Origin: Pohlia nutans
Lineage: Eukaryota > Streptophyta > Bryopsida > Bryales > Mniaceae
Assembly (NCBI GenBank): GCA_022496805.1
Contig: CM040091.1
Coordinates: 15,428,336 to 15,492,335 of the forward strand
DNA length: 64,000 bases
Direction: 5' to 3'
Part shown: positions 24,784 through 37,073 of the stretch, piece after piece
Numbering within the stretch: the stretch's first letter is position 1
How the letters are laid out: each line of letters opens with the position of its first letter
Made by a program: the position numbers and the translations under genes
Notes under the pieces: model-generated
Database searches by the model: none
The model's input: only the letters and a program-made list of their open reading frames with translations
Told to the model about the DNA's origin: nothing

Positions 24784-26183
24784 GCTACTTGTGTAGTCTC
24801 TACCTTCGTGTTTATACTAAATTTAGTTGTACGCCTTGTTTGTACTGTTCAGCCATGTAACTCCTTAAAAATGAAGCGTTTTTGTAGTCTCTTCCCTGTT
24901 GGGGCAGAGACAATAAAGTAGCCAAAGAAAAATGATGTGATTGGACTTAGGATTGGACTTAGACTTAGACATAAGATACACAACACACACTCTTGAGATT
25001 TGATAAAAACAATTTTGTTTACCCATGTCCACTTCAAGATAAAAACTCCGTTTTTAAACCCTAAATTTAAACAATAATAAGTACAAATTTTGTTACTTAC
25101 TATGTATAATGTTTTAATGGATAGAATGTAAATCTTTTATAGAATCATATGGAAAGAAATCATCATTTTAAAGGTATATTAACCATAAAAATATTGATTA
25201 AAAATTTACTAAATTGCTCAATTTCCAAGTGAATTTATATGGTTAAAAAAGTTCACCCTCCAAATATCAAAAATTGAAAAATGTTGTAAACGTTATATGA
25301 AACGATTCAGTACATATAATTTTATATTACTTTATTTGAAACAAATTAATTTTTATATATTTTTGGGATGAGGTATCAAAAAATAAAAAATTCACTTGGA
25401 AATTGAGTAATTTAGTATAAGAGGTTTCAATCAGTAATTTTATAGTTAATAAACCTCCAAAAATCATGATTTTTTTTGCATATGATTCTATAGAAAATTT
25501 GTATTTTTTCCATTTAGAGTTTTATACGTGGTAACTAATTTTTTTTTCATTTATTGTCATTTGAATTTAGGATTAAAGAGTGGTGTTTTTTTTTAATAAA
25601 ATTTCAACAATATGTATTGTGTATCTAACTTTTGTTTTGCAACATATTCAAATTTGGCTCAAGAATTCCAAAAAAATTATCATTTTCTAATGGCAAACCT
25701 TTGTAAACCCAAGGTGGAAAATACGTATTGTAGGGTACTGTACAATACAAGAAATGTGTAATTTTAGAGAGGTTTGAGTGTATAATAAAGTCTAAGAGTG
25801 TATTTAATGGCATTTGACAAAAAAAAAAATGACCAAACACTTTTTAGTACAAAGAAAAATTGATAATTGTGATAATAGAGTTATTTGTAAAGTCCCTCAA
25901 AACCCTTCTTTTTGACCTATAATTTGGAAAGGACAGGATCGGCATGATCACACTGTAGACCCAGAATAGAACACTGGATAGATTGAAATTTTTATTCATA
26001 AAAATTTGGAGGGAGGGAGAAGAATTGGGTAGTGGGGTGGGACTGTGAGGAGGAGTGGTGTCAGAATGCTCTGGTACTAGCTTTGGTCCATGAAAAAAGG
26101 AGGACAAAAGACCGGATGCCTTTACAAATAACTCTAATATGTGTCAAAGAATATATCAAAATTCGTATAGTAAACCACAGTTG
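24784..26183. other. AT-rich intergenic DNA
   Basis: No gene recognised. It has a weak internal inverted similarity: AATTTACTAAATTGCTCAAT near 25203 against AATTGAGTAATTTAGTATAA near 25402, with neighbouring matches. This suggests another old TIR element that I cannot delimit. Confidence 0.45.
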
Positions 26184-26496
26184 AGAGCATTCCCACCTAT
26201 GCACGCTATGACTAACCCTCTCAAATTATTCATCTACATGTGAAGGGCCCTGCACTCACACTCCCCCACCCTTGCACGTCCTTCACGTATCAAAAGTGCG
26301 CATCAAATAGTCAATGGACCAATCACAAGTAGAATGAGAGGAATAATCATCGAATAGTCAACTCAATAGTGATTTCAAGGCCCAATTTCTAACACGCTAG
26401 AATCCAGAGTCAAGAAGCATTTTGAAAGGCCCCTTGAAACTTTTCATCCACTTCTTGAGGTCAGAGACCCTCTGAGGCCATGGGTGGCCATGCTCT
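26184..26496. mobile_element. MITE, AGAGCATTCCCACC family (copy 1)
   Basis: Imperfect TIRs AGAGCATTCCCACCTATGC and the complement of AGAGCATGGCCACCCATGG enclose about 313 bp. The body is homologous in inverted orientation to 51213-51516. It lies about 230 bp upstream of the PUS3 start codon, so it may overlap the promoter or 5' UTR. Confidence 0.7.
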
Positions 26497-26727
26497 GAGC
26501 AATTATAAGGTTGTAGAGGACGGTGGGTGCCGAATACCCGGAACCTCCCCGTCCCGTTACGCCGGGCAACTAAATACTCACGTGAGTGAGGCGGTGTGAA
26601 TCGCGTCTAAATCTGAACACGATAATATACTGTTCGTGTGAAAGGGGATATTTCCAAGCCCGTTGCAGGATTTTGAGCGTTGCAATTGTATACTTGCGTT
26701 TGCATCTACTAGTCAAGTGTAATCACC

Positions 26728-29700
26728 ATGGCGGAGGAGGAGATAGATTTGAGGTCCAAGGTGAAGCAACTTGAGGCTCTTGTTGCAAATCTGCAGAGCC
26801 AGAATGAGGTACTTTCTTCTCTTTCCTTGGCTACCGTTTCATAGAACTTTTCGCTTTTAATCGAGCCGCAGAGAGGATCATGAATGCGTTTGATTTTAGG
26901 GTTTGATTTTATGTTGCGAATTTTTTCTCAGAGAGAATCATGGATCTTGTTTGCTTTTCTCACAGGGTTTGTTGTGAAGAATTTGCCCAAATGCTTGGTT
27001 GTAGAGCGGTTTCCTATTACTGAGCTGGGGTTTAGGGTTTAGGGTTTAAGGATACTAACACTGAGCTTCCATTACTGTGTCGGGTTTAGGGTTTTTTTTT
27101 TTTTTTTTTTTCAGATTGATTGACCATTAACTGGATGCAAATGTTTTTCCTCACTCATTGTACAGACTCTTCGGAAGGAAAATGGGACATTGAAAACGCG
27201 TTTAACGGAATTCGAGAACAAGAAGGTACTTATTATGCTTTGATTTTTTCTGACATTCATATAGGAGATAAATTTATTCCTTGACCATATTGCTTATTAA
27301 TTCACCTCGGCTAGAATGTTAATTCCCAAACTCGGCTAGAATGTTAATTCCCAACCTCGGCTAGAATGTTAATTCCCAAACTCGGCTAGAATGTTAATTC
27401 CCAACCTCGGCTAGAATGTAGTATCGGGAACCTCCCGTGTATTACCTCCTGTAGAATGTAGCCAGCGGGTACATTTGCCGAGGTGAGGTTTCCGATACTA
27501 CATGTGTCCCGACCAATGCTCTTCACTGATTCTGGTGATATAGAATTTGGTTCCATGAGAAATATTGATTTTTCACAATAGGATCATCTTATAACCATGA
27601 ATCCTTGGTCTTTGAGTAGTTAAAATTGCCAGCTGATTCAATATTCCGCAGGTTAATTGTGAAGAGTCATCGCTGCAAACTGATCCCGGTTGCACACCTT
27701 CAACTGCTCAGCAAGTGGAGGGTTTGGAGTGCCAAATTGAGAATCAAGTTCTTGACAACAAAGTGCCTGTGGTGGGGCAAAGACGAATGAAAAAGGAGGA
27801 TAAACGAATGAAGAAGAGAAGTATGTGTTGCGTGCCTAATCTGAATGAATTTAACGTGCATGAAGATGAGAGCATCATCAAATCACCGTGAACATGTTCT
27901 CATTCTAAAAATAGAAAGTACAATTTTATTGTTCAAATATGTAGGACATGATTTCTTCTTTCTACTGGTACATTTTGTTATCTTGAAGTAATTTATTTCA
28001 ATTCTTATAGATATAGAAGCAACCACTTTTGGGACTAATTTACGGTTCTAGTTGTTTATTATGATTATTGTTGTCATCCCTCAGTCTGGTTTATTTGTTA
28101 AGATCATGTGATGCAGATGCTATGGCAAGAAGCATGCCCCAACATTGCACTCGTCATGTAGCATTGAAAGTTATGTACCTAGGCAGCAGGTATGTGCTTA
28201 CGTTACTCGTGCATCTTAACCCCTAAATGTACCAACCTTTTGAACAGAAGTAGATCCTAGCCTCAGAAGTAGATATTAGCATGGTTCAGATGTACATGAG
28301 GTGTACATGAGAGGACCATTGCAAGTCTAAAATCTATCCAACAAATTTGACATACTTGTAGTTGGAGGCCTCTCCAATATTATCAAGAGCTCCCCATCAT
28401 GTGAGATTTATTGTAATTGGTAGAGAATTTAATAGGCTTACAAAGATGACTTGGATGAAAGTCATCCGAGGTTGTATGAGAAAGTCGCAAGGCTTTGAAT
28501 CTGTTCATGATGCAGTTTCTTGACGCTGGGACGTTTAGGGGTTAATGTAGAATGATTTCACAGGGATAGTTTGGATTCTGGAAAGCAATGTCTCATTTAG
28601 TTCGTAATGAGACTGTTTTGTAAAGTACTTTGCACAGGTTACCAGATGAGTTCTATTTTCTTTGTGTAGGTACCAAGGGTTTGCATCACAAGCTGGGTCA
28701 CAGGTGACAGTGGAGGTGCAGAACTCAACCTGACTAGTGGTCAAATCGGTGATTCATTTCTAATCATACCGTACCTTTTTTTGTGCTTAGATAGCAAGAA
28801 GTTATCTCTTTCAGTAACCCATTGCACCGGTGGCTTTATTTCTTCAGGCAGAACTTTTTGGTGCTCTTCAAAGAACGCGGCTGATTTCTGGGACCGCAGC
28901 AGAAGCAAAGTACACACGATGTGGCCGCACGGATAAAGGGGTGTCTGCCACTGGTCAGGTCTGATACTTGCGTCTCATCATCTTGGGTAATCATCCCATA
29001 TTTCCCAGACTACCCGGTTAATTGATAAATTTTGTCTAAAGAGAACTTCAATGCTTTTCTTATGGTCCTTGACTCCTCTTTGTTCTTGTTCTTTTTGTGT
29101 TTGGTGCAAGGTGCATCTCCAATGATTGATTACTAGAACCTCTAAGTGCCCAAATTACCAACAGTGTCCGCTTCCATGTCTAAATTATTTAAGAAGCTTC
29201 GAGGCAAGAAAATGTATCAATAGAAAGAAGAAATCATACCTTAGATTTTTTTAGCACATCTCACTTCTGGTTATTGAACTTTCCGCACAACTGAACTTAT
29301 CTCTTGTTTCTGAACGATAGAATTGTGTTGTGAAAGTTTCTATGATTAACTATTAGGTCCAAAGTGGATTTTTCTATTTTTACCTTGGGCACTTAGTTGT
29401 TGAGTTGTCTGTTGAGGTATATACGTTATGTGCACACCACAATATTTACCAAGCTTTTGGATTAAATTACCATTCATCGGAGCTCTTGGACTGACAACAT
29501 TTTGCAGGTTATTGCATTATATCTTCGGTCAAATAGGCGTGTGTCTACGGAAGATACTGAAATAGATGCCATTCAGCATGATGGTGACAGAGTTGCAATG
29601 GCTCGAGCAGCTCGTAGTGAGGAGGAGCATTATGCTCGAAGTGCATGTAATTCTTCCAACTCTTTCAAATGTTCTTTCAGCTACACTAAATGGGCTATTT

Positions 29701-32700
29701 AGTATCCAGTGAGAATTGGCGTCTTTTACCACAATTTGTTCAAAGGTGAGGAGAAATAGTGTCCCTACACTAAATAGGAGTTTGTCACTTGTTATTCCCA
29801 CTTTCATTGAGAGAACCATGTTCCTTCCAGGTGATGAGAGCGCGGGGACTGCACTGTACTAAACATGTACGAGTATACGTGAGTGCACAGAAGGGGTATT
29901 ATTTGAACACTGCCGTATTATGTATACATACAATAAACACATTTAGAACTGAAAATATTCACGTATACTTACATTAAACATATATTCAAAACGGAATCTA
30001 TCTGTATACAAAGGTATTTAGACATATAACCTCTCGTATAGAGGGGGGTTTTTAGAGGGGGTCACGAACGCACTTGATTCTCAAACATAATGTAGAGTGC
30101 ACCCCGGGATGAGAGTGACATGAGGTGATATGCCATGTTTATTATAAAGTTGCCATATGTCATTGGAACACTACATCCATTTTTTTCTTACAGGGGCACT
30201 ATATCTCCAAAAAATCAAATAGTGTCTGTGTTGAGAAATAGTGTCCCGGACACTAAATAGCCGTACTCAAGGTTTTAGAGATGGTGATCCTATTCATAGC
30301 TGAAACTGTTTAGAGGATTATTATGACAGACTGACATTATTTGTGTGTGTTTTGCTGGTACAGCAGTTGAGGATGAACTTGACTACGTAGGAACTCTGAA
30401 TAGAGGTCTTCCCGAGGATATACGAGTGCTTGGATGGTGTCCTGTTCCACCAGGATTTAATGCCAGGTATTTGATTTTGAACTTGTCTATTATTTTGTGC
30501 ACAGCAATTAATATAATGTCATAATGCTACAATCAACTTGTTTAGAATGTCCGAATGTGATTTCTTCATCTGGTAGTTATTATAAATTTGCTATACTCAA
30601 ATATTGCTACTGGCTTGTCTTATCAATAACCTCAAACGGCCAAAAGTGGCTGCTTCATATCTATAGGGTTTTCAAGGAAGGTAACATAATCTAATAATAG
30701 AAAGAAGATATCATTCCCTACATTTTTGAATGATAGAAAGATACTATAATCAACAACTAGCTTCCAAAGTGAATTTTCTGTTTTTATCTTTGGCACTTGG
30801 GGATTAAGATCTCAAGTTATACATTCTTATTTGATAAGTCTTCGACTGTGTTGTTTATAATGAAAATTTTCATGACCTCATGGACATCTCAATGTAACAT
30901 ACACTTTACTTGGTACATGGGGGTTTTCCAGATTCAGTTGTTTTTCTCGTGAGTACAAATATTTCTTCATCGGCAACGGTCTCAATATTGATGTATGCAC
31001 GCTACCTTTTATGCTTTGATGGAGAAGACAACGTTGTTGTTACTTTTTCAATTCTTGTGTATCGTTGTAAACTGTTATCATGACACTTGTGCTTATTTTC
31101 CTGCAGGCAATGAAGGTTGCTTGTAAGAAATTTGAAGGAGAGCATGACTTCACAAACTTCTGCAAGATGGACGCTACCAATGTGCACAACTACATGCGTA
31201 CGATCTCCAATTTCGACATATTGCCTTGTAACGAAGAGTGAGAACCATCTGCTTCCTTATTGCTGCCACAGAGGAATCAAATATCTCTGTGAAAGGGACC
31301 TGTTGCATTCCAAATGTATTTCAGGGACACTATAACTCATCTTAGAATGATAAGAGATGAAAGTCTTGTTATTATTGGAGTTATCCTTAAAGACCATCAA
31401 ATTTTGAAGAAGATACCATGAATTTTTCTTTATTATACTCTTATTTCTTCACTCCAAACAGTTAGAAGGTGTGGAAGATCTTGGTGGTCTATCATTATTA
31501 GGTGTGTAAGAGGTGTGTAAGAGCTTGGTGGTCTTCAAAAGTTTTTTAGCTCCTTTCATGGTGCTAAAAAACTTTTGAAGAACACCAAGCTCTTACACAC
31601 CTCTTACACATTTAATAATGATAAACCACCAAAATCTTCCACACCTTTTAACTATTAAGAGTGAACAAATAAGAATATAGTAAAGAAAAATTCTTTATAG
31701 ATTCATCAAAATCAAGGTGACTTTAAGGATAACTCAATTAACCCCTAAACATCCCTAGGACTCCATATATACGACCAACATTTGTTTGTTTGTATCATCT
31801 ATCTCATGTATACTCAAGTACAAAGGTGTACTGAAATACATTGTAGTGAAACATGATAGCAATCATATGTAAAAATGCTCGTAAAAATACAGTGGAACTT
31901 CAGGTCGTTTAGGGGTTAATGTTATGAACTTTTTGTAGCATCAATGTGACAAACTGAACGTCAACTGATTGTATTGTGTTCTTCAGGTGGGGTGGAAAAT
32001 CTGTTTGGATAATGAAAGTGAAAGGGACTGCATTTCTGTGGCATCAAGTTCGATGTATGGCTGCAATTCTCTTCATGGTGGGCTATGGTCATGAATCGTC
32101 AACAGTAAGTTACTCCCATCAGATGACTTACCGGGAGCACAGTGTTGTCAGTCAGACTTCTTTTTCTTTTTCGCTTTATGTGACTTTACCATGGACTTTC
32201 GTTTAGGCTGAATAGGACATTGTGTGGTGCAGATCGTTGAGGAGATGCTAGATGTGAAAAATTATGTGAGAAAGCCACAATACATCATGGCACCTGAAAC
32301 GCCCCTCCTTCTCTGGCAATGTGGATACCAGGGCCTTTCTTTTCACATCCACCCTGGTACGTCAATGCGTGGCTATTACTAAGATTGCAATGAGTGTATG
32401 ATTTCATGACAAAAGCCCCCCTCCCTAGAAAGTTCTTACTGTTAAGTGAATTGGCATTAGATTCATGTAGTCCTCATGTTATTGTGATTGACATTGACTT
32501 TGACTACTATAAATATTAAATCAACATTACCTTGACATTAATTTCACATTATTTTGATATTGTCCTGGTGTCCTGTTAGATTAATCCTAATAACTTTGTC
32601 AAACTAATGGGGGAAAGTTGTGAGGCGTTAACGGTAACTTTTGAGGCGTTGTCCACGGGCCTTATTGTATCTAGTTTTTCCATTCTATGCAAGAGTTGTA

Positions 32701-33229
32701 CATGAGCATAAACTGGTCTTTCAACGACTCAGATATGTCTAACGTTGTTCATTCGTGTTCACTGATGTTGCAGATTCTGCGAAACACCTTCGTCTGCACT
32801 TGGAGTCATTGTTACAGACCTCTATCGTGAATTCATCTCTTCTTTTGCAGGGATTGCAGGAACTCCCAGGTTAGAATGCCATACTGTCTGAAAATACAGA
32901 TTTCGGTTGTACTTGAACGTTTTGCAATTTGTGTGCTATCATCGATGCTCAAAAGGATGATATGCATCGTGATTGTGCAGCCGAGAAATCCACTAAGCCG
33001 AGAAATCCACTAAGCAGGAAAGGTTCGCATATTCCTCTTCGAAATCGTCTTACACAACGTAAGTGCAATTTTTCTCTTGGTCTTTCCACGTGAGCTTTTG
33101 CATATATGAACCCCTGGTATTCAAGATTTTGGGCACTTACTCTGTTTTTCTGGCTTTTGTGTCTTAAAAGCAACATATGAGGAAAAACGAAGGACGCAAA
33201 ATGCTGATCGACCGGACTCAACATCATAG
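26728..33229 (+). CDS. PUS3: tRNA pseudouridine(38/39) synthase, PUS3/DEG1 type (15 exons, 478 aa)
   Basis: Exons: 26728-26808, 27166-27225, 27652-27820, 28117-28189, 28670-28703, 28848-28958, 29508-29646, 30364-30466, 30932-30992, 31107-31237, 31987-32104, 32233-32356, 32774-32869, 32981-33058, 33171-33229. All introns are GT-AG, phases agree, and the total is 1437 nt. The enzyme isomerises uridine in the tRNA anticodon arm (positions 38/39 in the family). Residues 1-47 form a predicted coiled coil (KVKQLEALVANLQSQNE...). The TruA-like fold starts near residue 113 (VALKVMYLGSRYQGFA). The catalytic motif RCGRTDKGVSATGQ puts the nucleophile at Asp168. Later family blocks follow: LPEDIRVLGW, FSREYKYFF, DFTNFCKMD, FLWHQVRCM and a C-terminal PTYEEK. 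An ATG in good context (CACCATGG) opens exon 1. The introns hold several transposons yet splice sites look intact. Exon 8 could start 3 bp later (CAGCAG). Nuclear gene; localisation not evident from the sequence. Confidence 0.93.
27296..27505. repeat. Intronic minisatellite and foldback (PUS3 intron 2)
   Basis: Five tandem copies of a 25-bp unit (CTCGGCTAGAATGTTAATTC plus CCAAA/C) span about 27304-27420. The array lies within a foldback: GTAGTATCGGGAACCTC (27419-) faces GAGGTTTCCGATACTAC, and ACCTCGGCTA faces GCCGAGGT. It looks like a small TIR element whose inner part expanded in tandem. Confidence 0.75.
28216..28545. mobile_element. TTAA-flanked MITE in PUS3 intron 4
   Basis: TTAACCCCTAAATGTACC at the left and CTGGGACGTTTAGGGG-TTAA at the right, 330 bp, non-coding. 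It sits wholly inside the intron and leaves the splice sites undisturbed. Confidence 0.7.
29132..29406. mobile_element. Decayed TTAA-type element in PUS3 intron 6
   Basis: AGAACCTCTAAGTGCCCAAA at the left and CCTTGGGCACTTAGTTG at the right form worn inverted ends. The body (AATAGAAAGAAGAAATCATACC, CCAAAGTGGATTTTTCTATT) matches 30624-30808. The boundaries are approximate. Confidence 0.4.
30624..30808. mobile_element. Decayed TTAA-type element in PUS3 intron 8
   Basis: Left end ATAACCTCAAACGGCCAAAA, right end CTTTGGCACTTGGGGATTAA. It shares its body with 29132-29406, so the same family entered two introns of one gene. The boundaries are approximate. Confidence 0.4.
31370..31737. mobile_element. 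Long foldback element in PUS3 intron 10
   Basis: About 180-bp arms pair around a short centre near 31557. For example, AGAGCTTGGTGGTCTTCAAA (left) pairs with the right-arm copy reading TTTGAAGAACACCAAGCTCT, and GAGTTATCCTTAAAG pairs with CTTTAAGGATAACTC at the outer ends. The intronic transcript would fold into a long hairpin. It abuts the TTAA element at 31738. Confidence 0.75.
31738..31919. mobile_element. Short TTAA-flanked MITE in PUS3 intron 10
   Basis: TTAACCCCTAAACATCCC at the left and CAGGTCGTTTAGGGG-TTAA at the right, only 182 bp, directly next to the long foldback. Confidence 0.65.
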
Positions 33230-34053
33230 GTTAGCATTGGTGCTGCAGTTGTGAGAACACTTTCATAGGAATTGAATGAAGAATTTTTCATGACAATATT
33301 GATTCTTTCCATATTTGACATAATACTTAAAAACGGTATGTATCAAAACAGATGTATCTAAAACAGGTTACATCCTAATAGCAGATGTAACTAAAACAGA
33401 TGTATCCAAGCAGCACGTGTACCCAAAAGTTTAGTACAGTCCAGCAGTCTCACAATTCTTGCACCTGTGAATCTCAAGCATTTGTTAGGGGATTGGAGGA
33501 ATTGCAAAGCATTTTCTCTAGCTTCAGCTAGGCCAAGCAACAAGGGTTGGAGAGTTGAATTATATTATTTGCAGTTTCTCTACAGTGTAAAGGGTGTGGT
33601 CCAGCAAGGACTTAAGAACATTATGTTTGGTGGTAAAGACTATCAACTAACAAAAAGCAACCAATCATAGTAGAGATTATCAAAATGAGGTTTGAGACCC
33701 CCTTCTTACGAGGCATTGGATTGTTATAAGTCAAGTGGTTAACTTTGGTAACTCCTCCGGTTTGTTTGTTGCTCACGTATTTTGCACAAATTGTTTTCAC
33801 GGCAAATAAGTGTCCGGTTTGCATAAAGTTCTTTGACAGCAAATGAGCTTGATTATTGTTATGTTTATCTTGCGATCAACCCCAATGGTAGGGTGGAACA
33901 CATAATTGTGATTATTCATGGCTGGTTCATACCAGCCACAAGATATGTGTGTCAGGGTAAATAGACACAAAGAATCAAGTATTATTTAAACTTCTATAGT
34001 ATGTAGAGGAAATGCATGTAAGAAAGTGAAGTGAACACAAAAAAGATGAGTTA
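33230..34053. other. PUS3 3' flank, intergenic
   Basis: No gene recognised. Degenerate repeats of ACAGATGTATC(T/C)AAAACAG occur at about 33339-33420. A PUS3 3' UTR and polyadenylation signal probably lie in the first few hundred bases, but I cannot fix them. Confidence 0.45.
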
Positions 34054-34502
34054 GAAGATTGTGATCCGATTAGAAAGGGGATAATTTTTGAAAATTTTAT
34101 GCCTCATTTCATGTTGTAGTGTTCCACCCAAAATTTCAAAGATTTTAGTTTAAAAGTGCTCTTGAAAAAGTCAAGTACTAAAATTAAGCAACCAAAAAAT
34201 CTCCAAAAATCATTACACTTAGAGTATTCCATTTTAGCCCATCACAACAAATTTCATTATTAGATTGTCAATATCTTATTTGTAATCATATTACAGAAGA
34301 GCTATAAATTTTAAGTTTCAAATTTAACACACAAACATTGGTGATAGCAATTGCGAATCAAACCGTATGGATAGAATCTAAAATGCATAATGTACAACTT
34401 TGATTCATTCATCAACTTGGAAATATCCCTCTTAGTTACATTTAATAATGCATCTTTGGGAAACTGCCAAATCTGAAAAAGGTGAGAACGTTTAAGGGTA
34501 AA
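34054..34502 (+). mobile_element. 5'-truncated TTAA-type MITE
   Basis: It starts inside the element (GTGATCCGATTAGAAAGGGG), runs collinear with 61942-62528 and ends GGTGAGAACGTTTAAGGGTAAA, where the terminal TTAA has decayed. Its right end coincides with the left edge of segmental copy A. Confidence 0.6.
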
Positions 34503-34747
34503 GCCTCTAGAATTGTATCTTAAGTCTATTCACCCCTAAAACTGTATATTTTCTAGACTTAAAAGGCATAGTCACATAATTCCATCTACTTCAAAAAAGA
34601 TTCACTTTCCAGCAAAAGCTAAAGTTTCATCGGCCAATTTAGCAATAATGTAACATGCTACACATGCAAGCGCATTTCCAACTATAACGTAGGATGTCCT
34701 AAAACGACCACCTCCCCCAATTATGACATGTATAGCTTTCTTGGGGC

Positions 34748-35273
34748 CCCGGATATGCAACTCTTGTATTATTTTATACAGGGGTCATCGGCATTAAAAC
34801 AACTCAGAGGACGGCTTTTGTTATAATTATATCAAATTAAAAAGACCAAAAAGCTAGGTGAAGACCAAATTAAAAGAAAATTAAATGTAGAAAATGCTGA
34901 ATAACATACATTTTAGAAAAAAACTCACAATATATATGAAGAATTGAAACACCTATGCATAGTTTCTAAAAATGCATACAAAGAAGTTGGGTCTGGTTAA
35001 AATTAAAGTTTTATTAGAAAGCCCCAAAAGTTGCCTAGCTTGGCCTATGGTAGATGTATTAAAAAACTCATATAATTAGGTTTTTAATGCTATTATTGTT
35101 TTCAAAAATTTTTGTTTCATGTACGTAGTACGTTTTTGGATTCTTTGTTAAAAGGGCTACAAGATTATTCTACATTCAAACAAATTATATTCCTTAAGAT
35201 TGGATTAAAATGCATTATAAGTGATTATATTTAGGGTCATATAATATGGAAGATTGGAAGTTGCATACCCGGG
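34748..35273. mobile_element. TIR element with 8-9 bp target duplication, absent from copy B
   Basis: Termini CCCGGATATGCAACT and the complement of CCCGGGTATGCAACT are flanked by CTTGGGGC(C) on both sides. Copy B has the unoccupied site (CTTGAGGCCACC, near 38183). An 8-bp duplication would suggest hAT and a 9-bp one MULE; the GC-rich ends leave both open. AT-rich, non-coding interior. Confidence 0.75.
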
Positions 35274-36446
35274 CTTGGGGCCACCACAATTGATACTCAA
35301 AACCACCAATTTCACTATTCAAGTAGACCAATGACATGCCAAGCGTTGGGAAGAACTAATTCACTTGGTGGTTTTGGGTTAGCTCATGAGCCGAATCAAG
35401 GAACAACAAAGTGTGAACTTAAGAAATTGGTATGTGATGTATGGGTTAGTAGCAGGTTACTTACCACTTTGGAATTTTGTATAAAATTGACAAATGTGAA
35501 TTAGATGTTGCAAATTTTTGCAATCCTCGAATTCAAAACCTATTTCGAATGAACGTTGTCAATTTTTTTTCGAGTTTAGCACTGCCAAAAATAGGCCAGA
35601 TTGCTAGATTGCTTAAGTTGGTGGTTTTAGGACAATCAACCATAATGAACGAGCCGAAACTAGCTCAGCCGCGGCAGCATCAGGAGTACATGAGAACGGC
35701 GTGGGAATTGAGGAAGTGCCCCGGGATGTACTATAAAAATGGAGAAACTGGCCTGTTAATAGTATCGCTTCGGAACCTGATCGATGTCACGAGAGTCTCA
35801 CACACGGTGTCACAGCCAAGCATCGATTGGAAATGAATGTAGGTCTTATCAACACTGATCTGACTTCGACAACATCGCGCAGCCACATCTGCACAACCGA
35901 TCTCAGCGCTTTGCACTTTCAAGAGGAAGTGCCCCGCGAGGAGCATTTTTAGTGACCCGAGTACCTACAAGAACAGTGATTCTGTGCGTTGACGTTCTAG
36001 CAGCTCTCATGAGATCGAAGAGACGGAAAGTGAAATATGGAACAATCCTGATCTCATCTGCAATGAAGTTTTGCAAATTGCTAATTATTCAATTGTGTCT
36101 AGAAAGGGTTTCAAGATATGACACGTGACATTCGTTTCACTGATGTCGTGGCTGTCATTTTAACCACCACACATTGAGGATTCGCCTGCCATGAATGCTC
36201 AAATTTAGTGTGGTGCCGACCTCGCATGCTTTCTGCATGGCCTATGACTCCTAGATGCCAAATGCTATATAGTGCGACGTCTCGGTGAAGCCTGCAGGTC
36301 AACCAGCGGAGCAGTACTTTGTTAAACGGGTGCAGGTTACACATCGGGTCGACTGCAGGCATTCTCTTCAGGCGACTCACTGGTAAGGGGTCTGGGTCTA
36401 CGCAAGCCTCTGTACTTGATTCCTGTGATGGATTGATTCTCTGGCT

Positions 36447-36686
36447 TTGACGTTCGTGGAGATCCACCAAGAGCTGTTGAGTGTGGTGATCGGCAAGCAC
36501 GGGCTGATTACCCTCTTCCCCGTCTTCGAGCCAATTAGGCTGGCTCTGGTGTCTTTGGAGCGGACCGTGGACACCTTCGCGTTCTTGCTGATTGCAGTGA
36601 TCCCGACGGAGCAGCCGGCTGCGAACCAGCAATTTGGTTCGCTGGATGTGACGGTTCGACTCGCCATCACCACCTACTCGCCGTAG
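36447..36686 (+). pseudogene. HsbA-like secreted protein, 5'-deleted copy
   Basis: The frame TFVEIHQELLSVVIGKHGLI...TTYSP corresponds to the last 79 or so codons of the gene at 41214-41899. At about 36446 the upstream sequence (CTCTCTGGCTTT) jumps straight to GACGTTCGTGGAG. Relative to copy B, roughly 490 bp is missing (about 41166-41660), removing the start codon, signal peptide, intron and the first 100 or so residues. The remaining frame has no stop and some substitutions, for example ERTVDTFAFLL for EGTVDTFAFFL. It cannot encode a secreted product as it stands. Confidence 0.85.
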
Positions 36687-37073
36687 CCTTTTTAAATCTT
36701 GTAGCACTGGCACCTTGTTTGCTCAGGCGTCATATATATATTACTTAGGCTAGCGCCACATGTGGGTGTTGACTTGAAACATCGAGGCCCTGGGCAGATT
36801 CGTACTCGGAGTTAGTTCATTGTTGTTTGTGAGGTATGTTCTAAACAAAGGGTGATAGCCATGAATGTAGTGGGAAATTCATGACCGTCAGTCTTGTAAT
36901 CATTTGCGAACCCTGTATGAGAAATAACTAGATCCAGGCTGTTTGTTTTGGTCTTATCTACAAGAATGTAGTACTATACCAAGGTTTGAGGAGTGTTGAA
37001 TATAAGTAACCAACCCTTCTTCACTTGCTCGACGACGTTAGCCTCTGTCGATAGACTTTGTGGGTGTCATCAC

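Larger units (their letters stand above)
34500..37073 (+). repeat. Segmental duplication, copy A
   Basis: Direct repeat of 37941-42538. Homology starts at TAAAGCCTCTA and runs to GACTTTGTGGGTG...TCACC. Copy A has lost the 5' half of its HsbA-like gene and carries its own 525-bp TIR insertion. It lacks the insertions found in copy B, so it serves as the empty site for them. Confidence 0.85.

Noticed and set aside
27091..27112. Poly-T tract in PUS3 intron 1 as a retroposon tail
   Set aside because: No target duplication or element body found beside it; treated as a simple homopolymer in an intron.
36111..36713. 200-codon minus-strand ORF at the copy A HsbA locus
   Set aside because: Antisense shadow; the equivalent in copy B is broken and the plus strand carries the recognisable HsbA-like frame.
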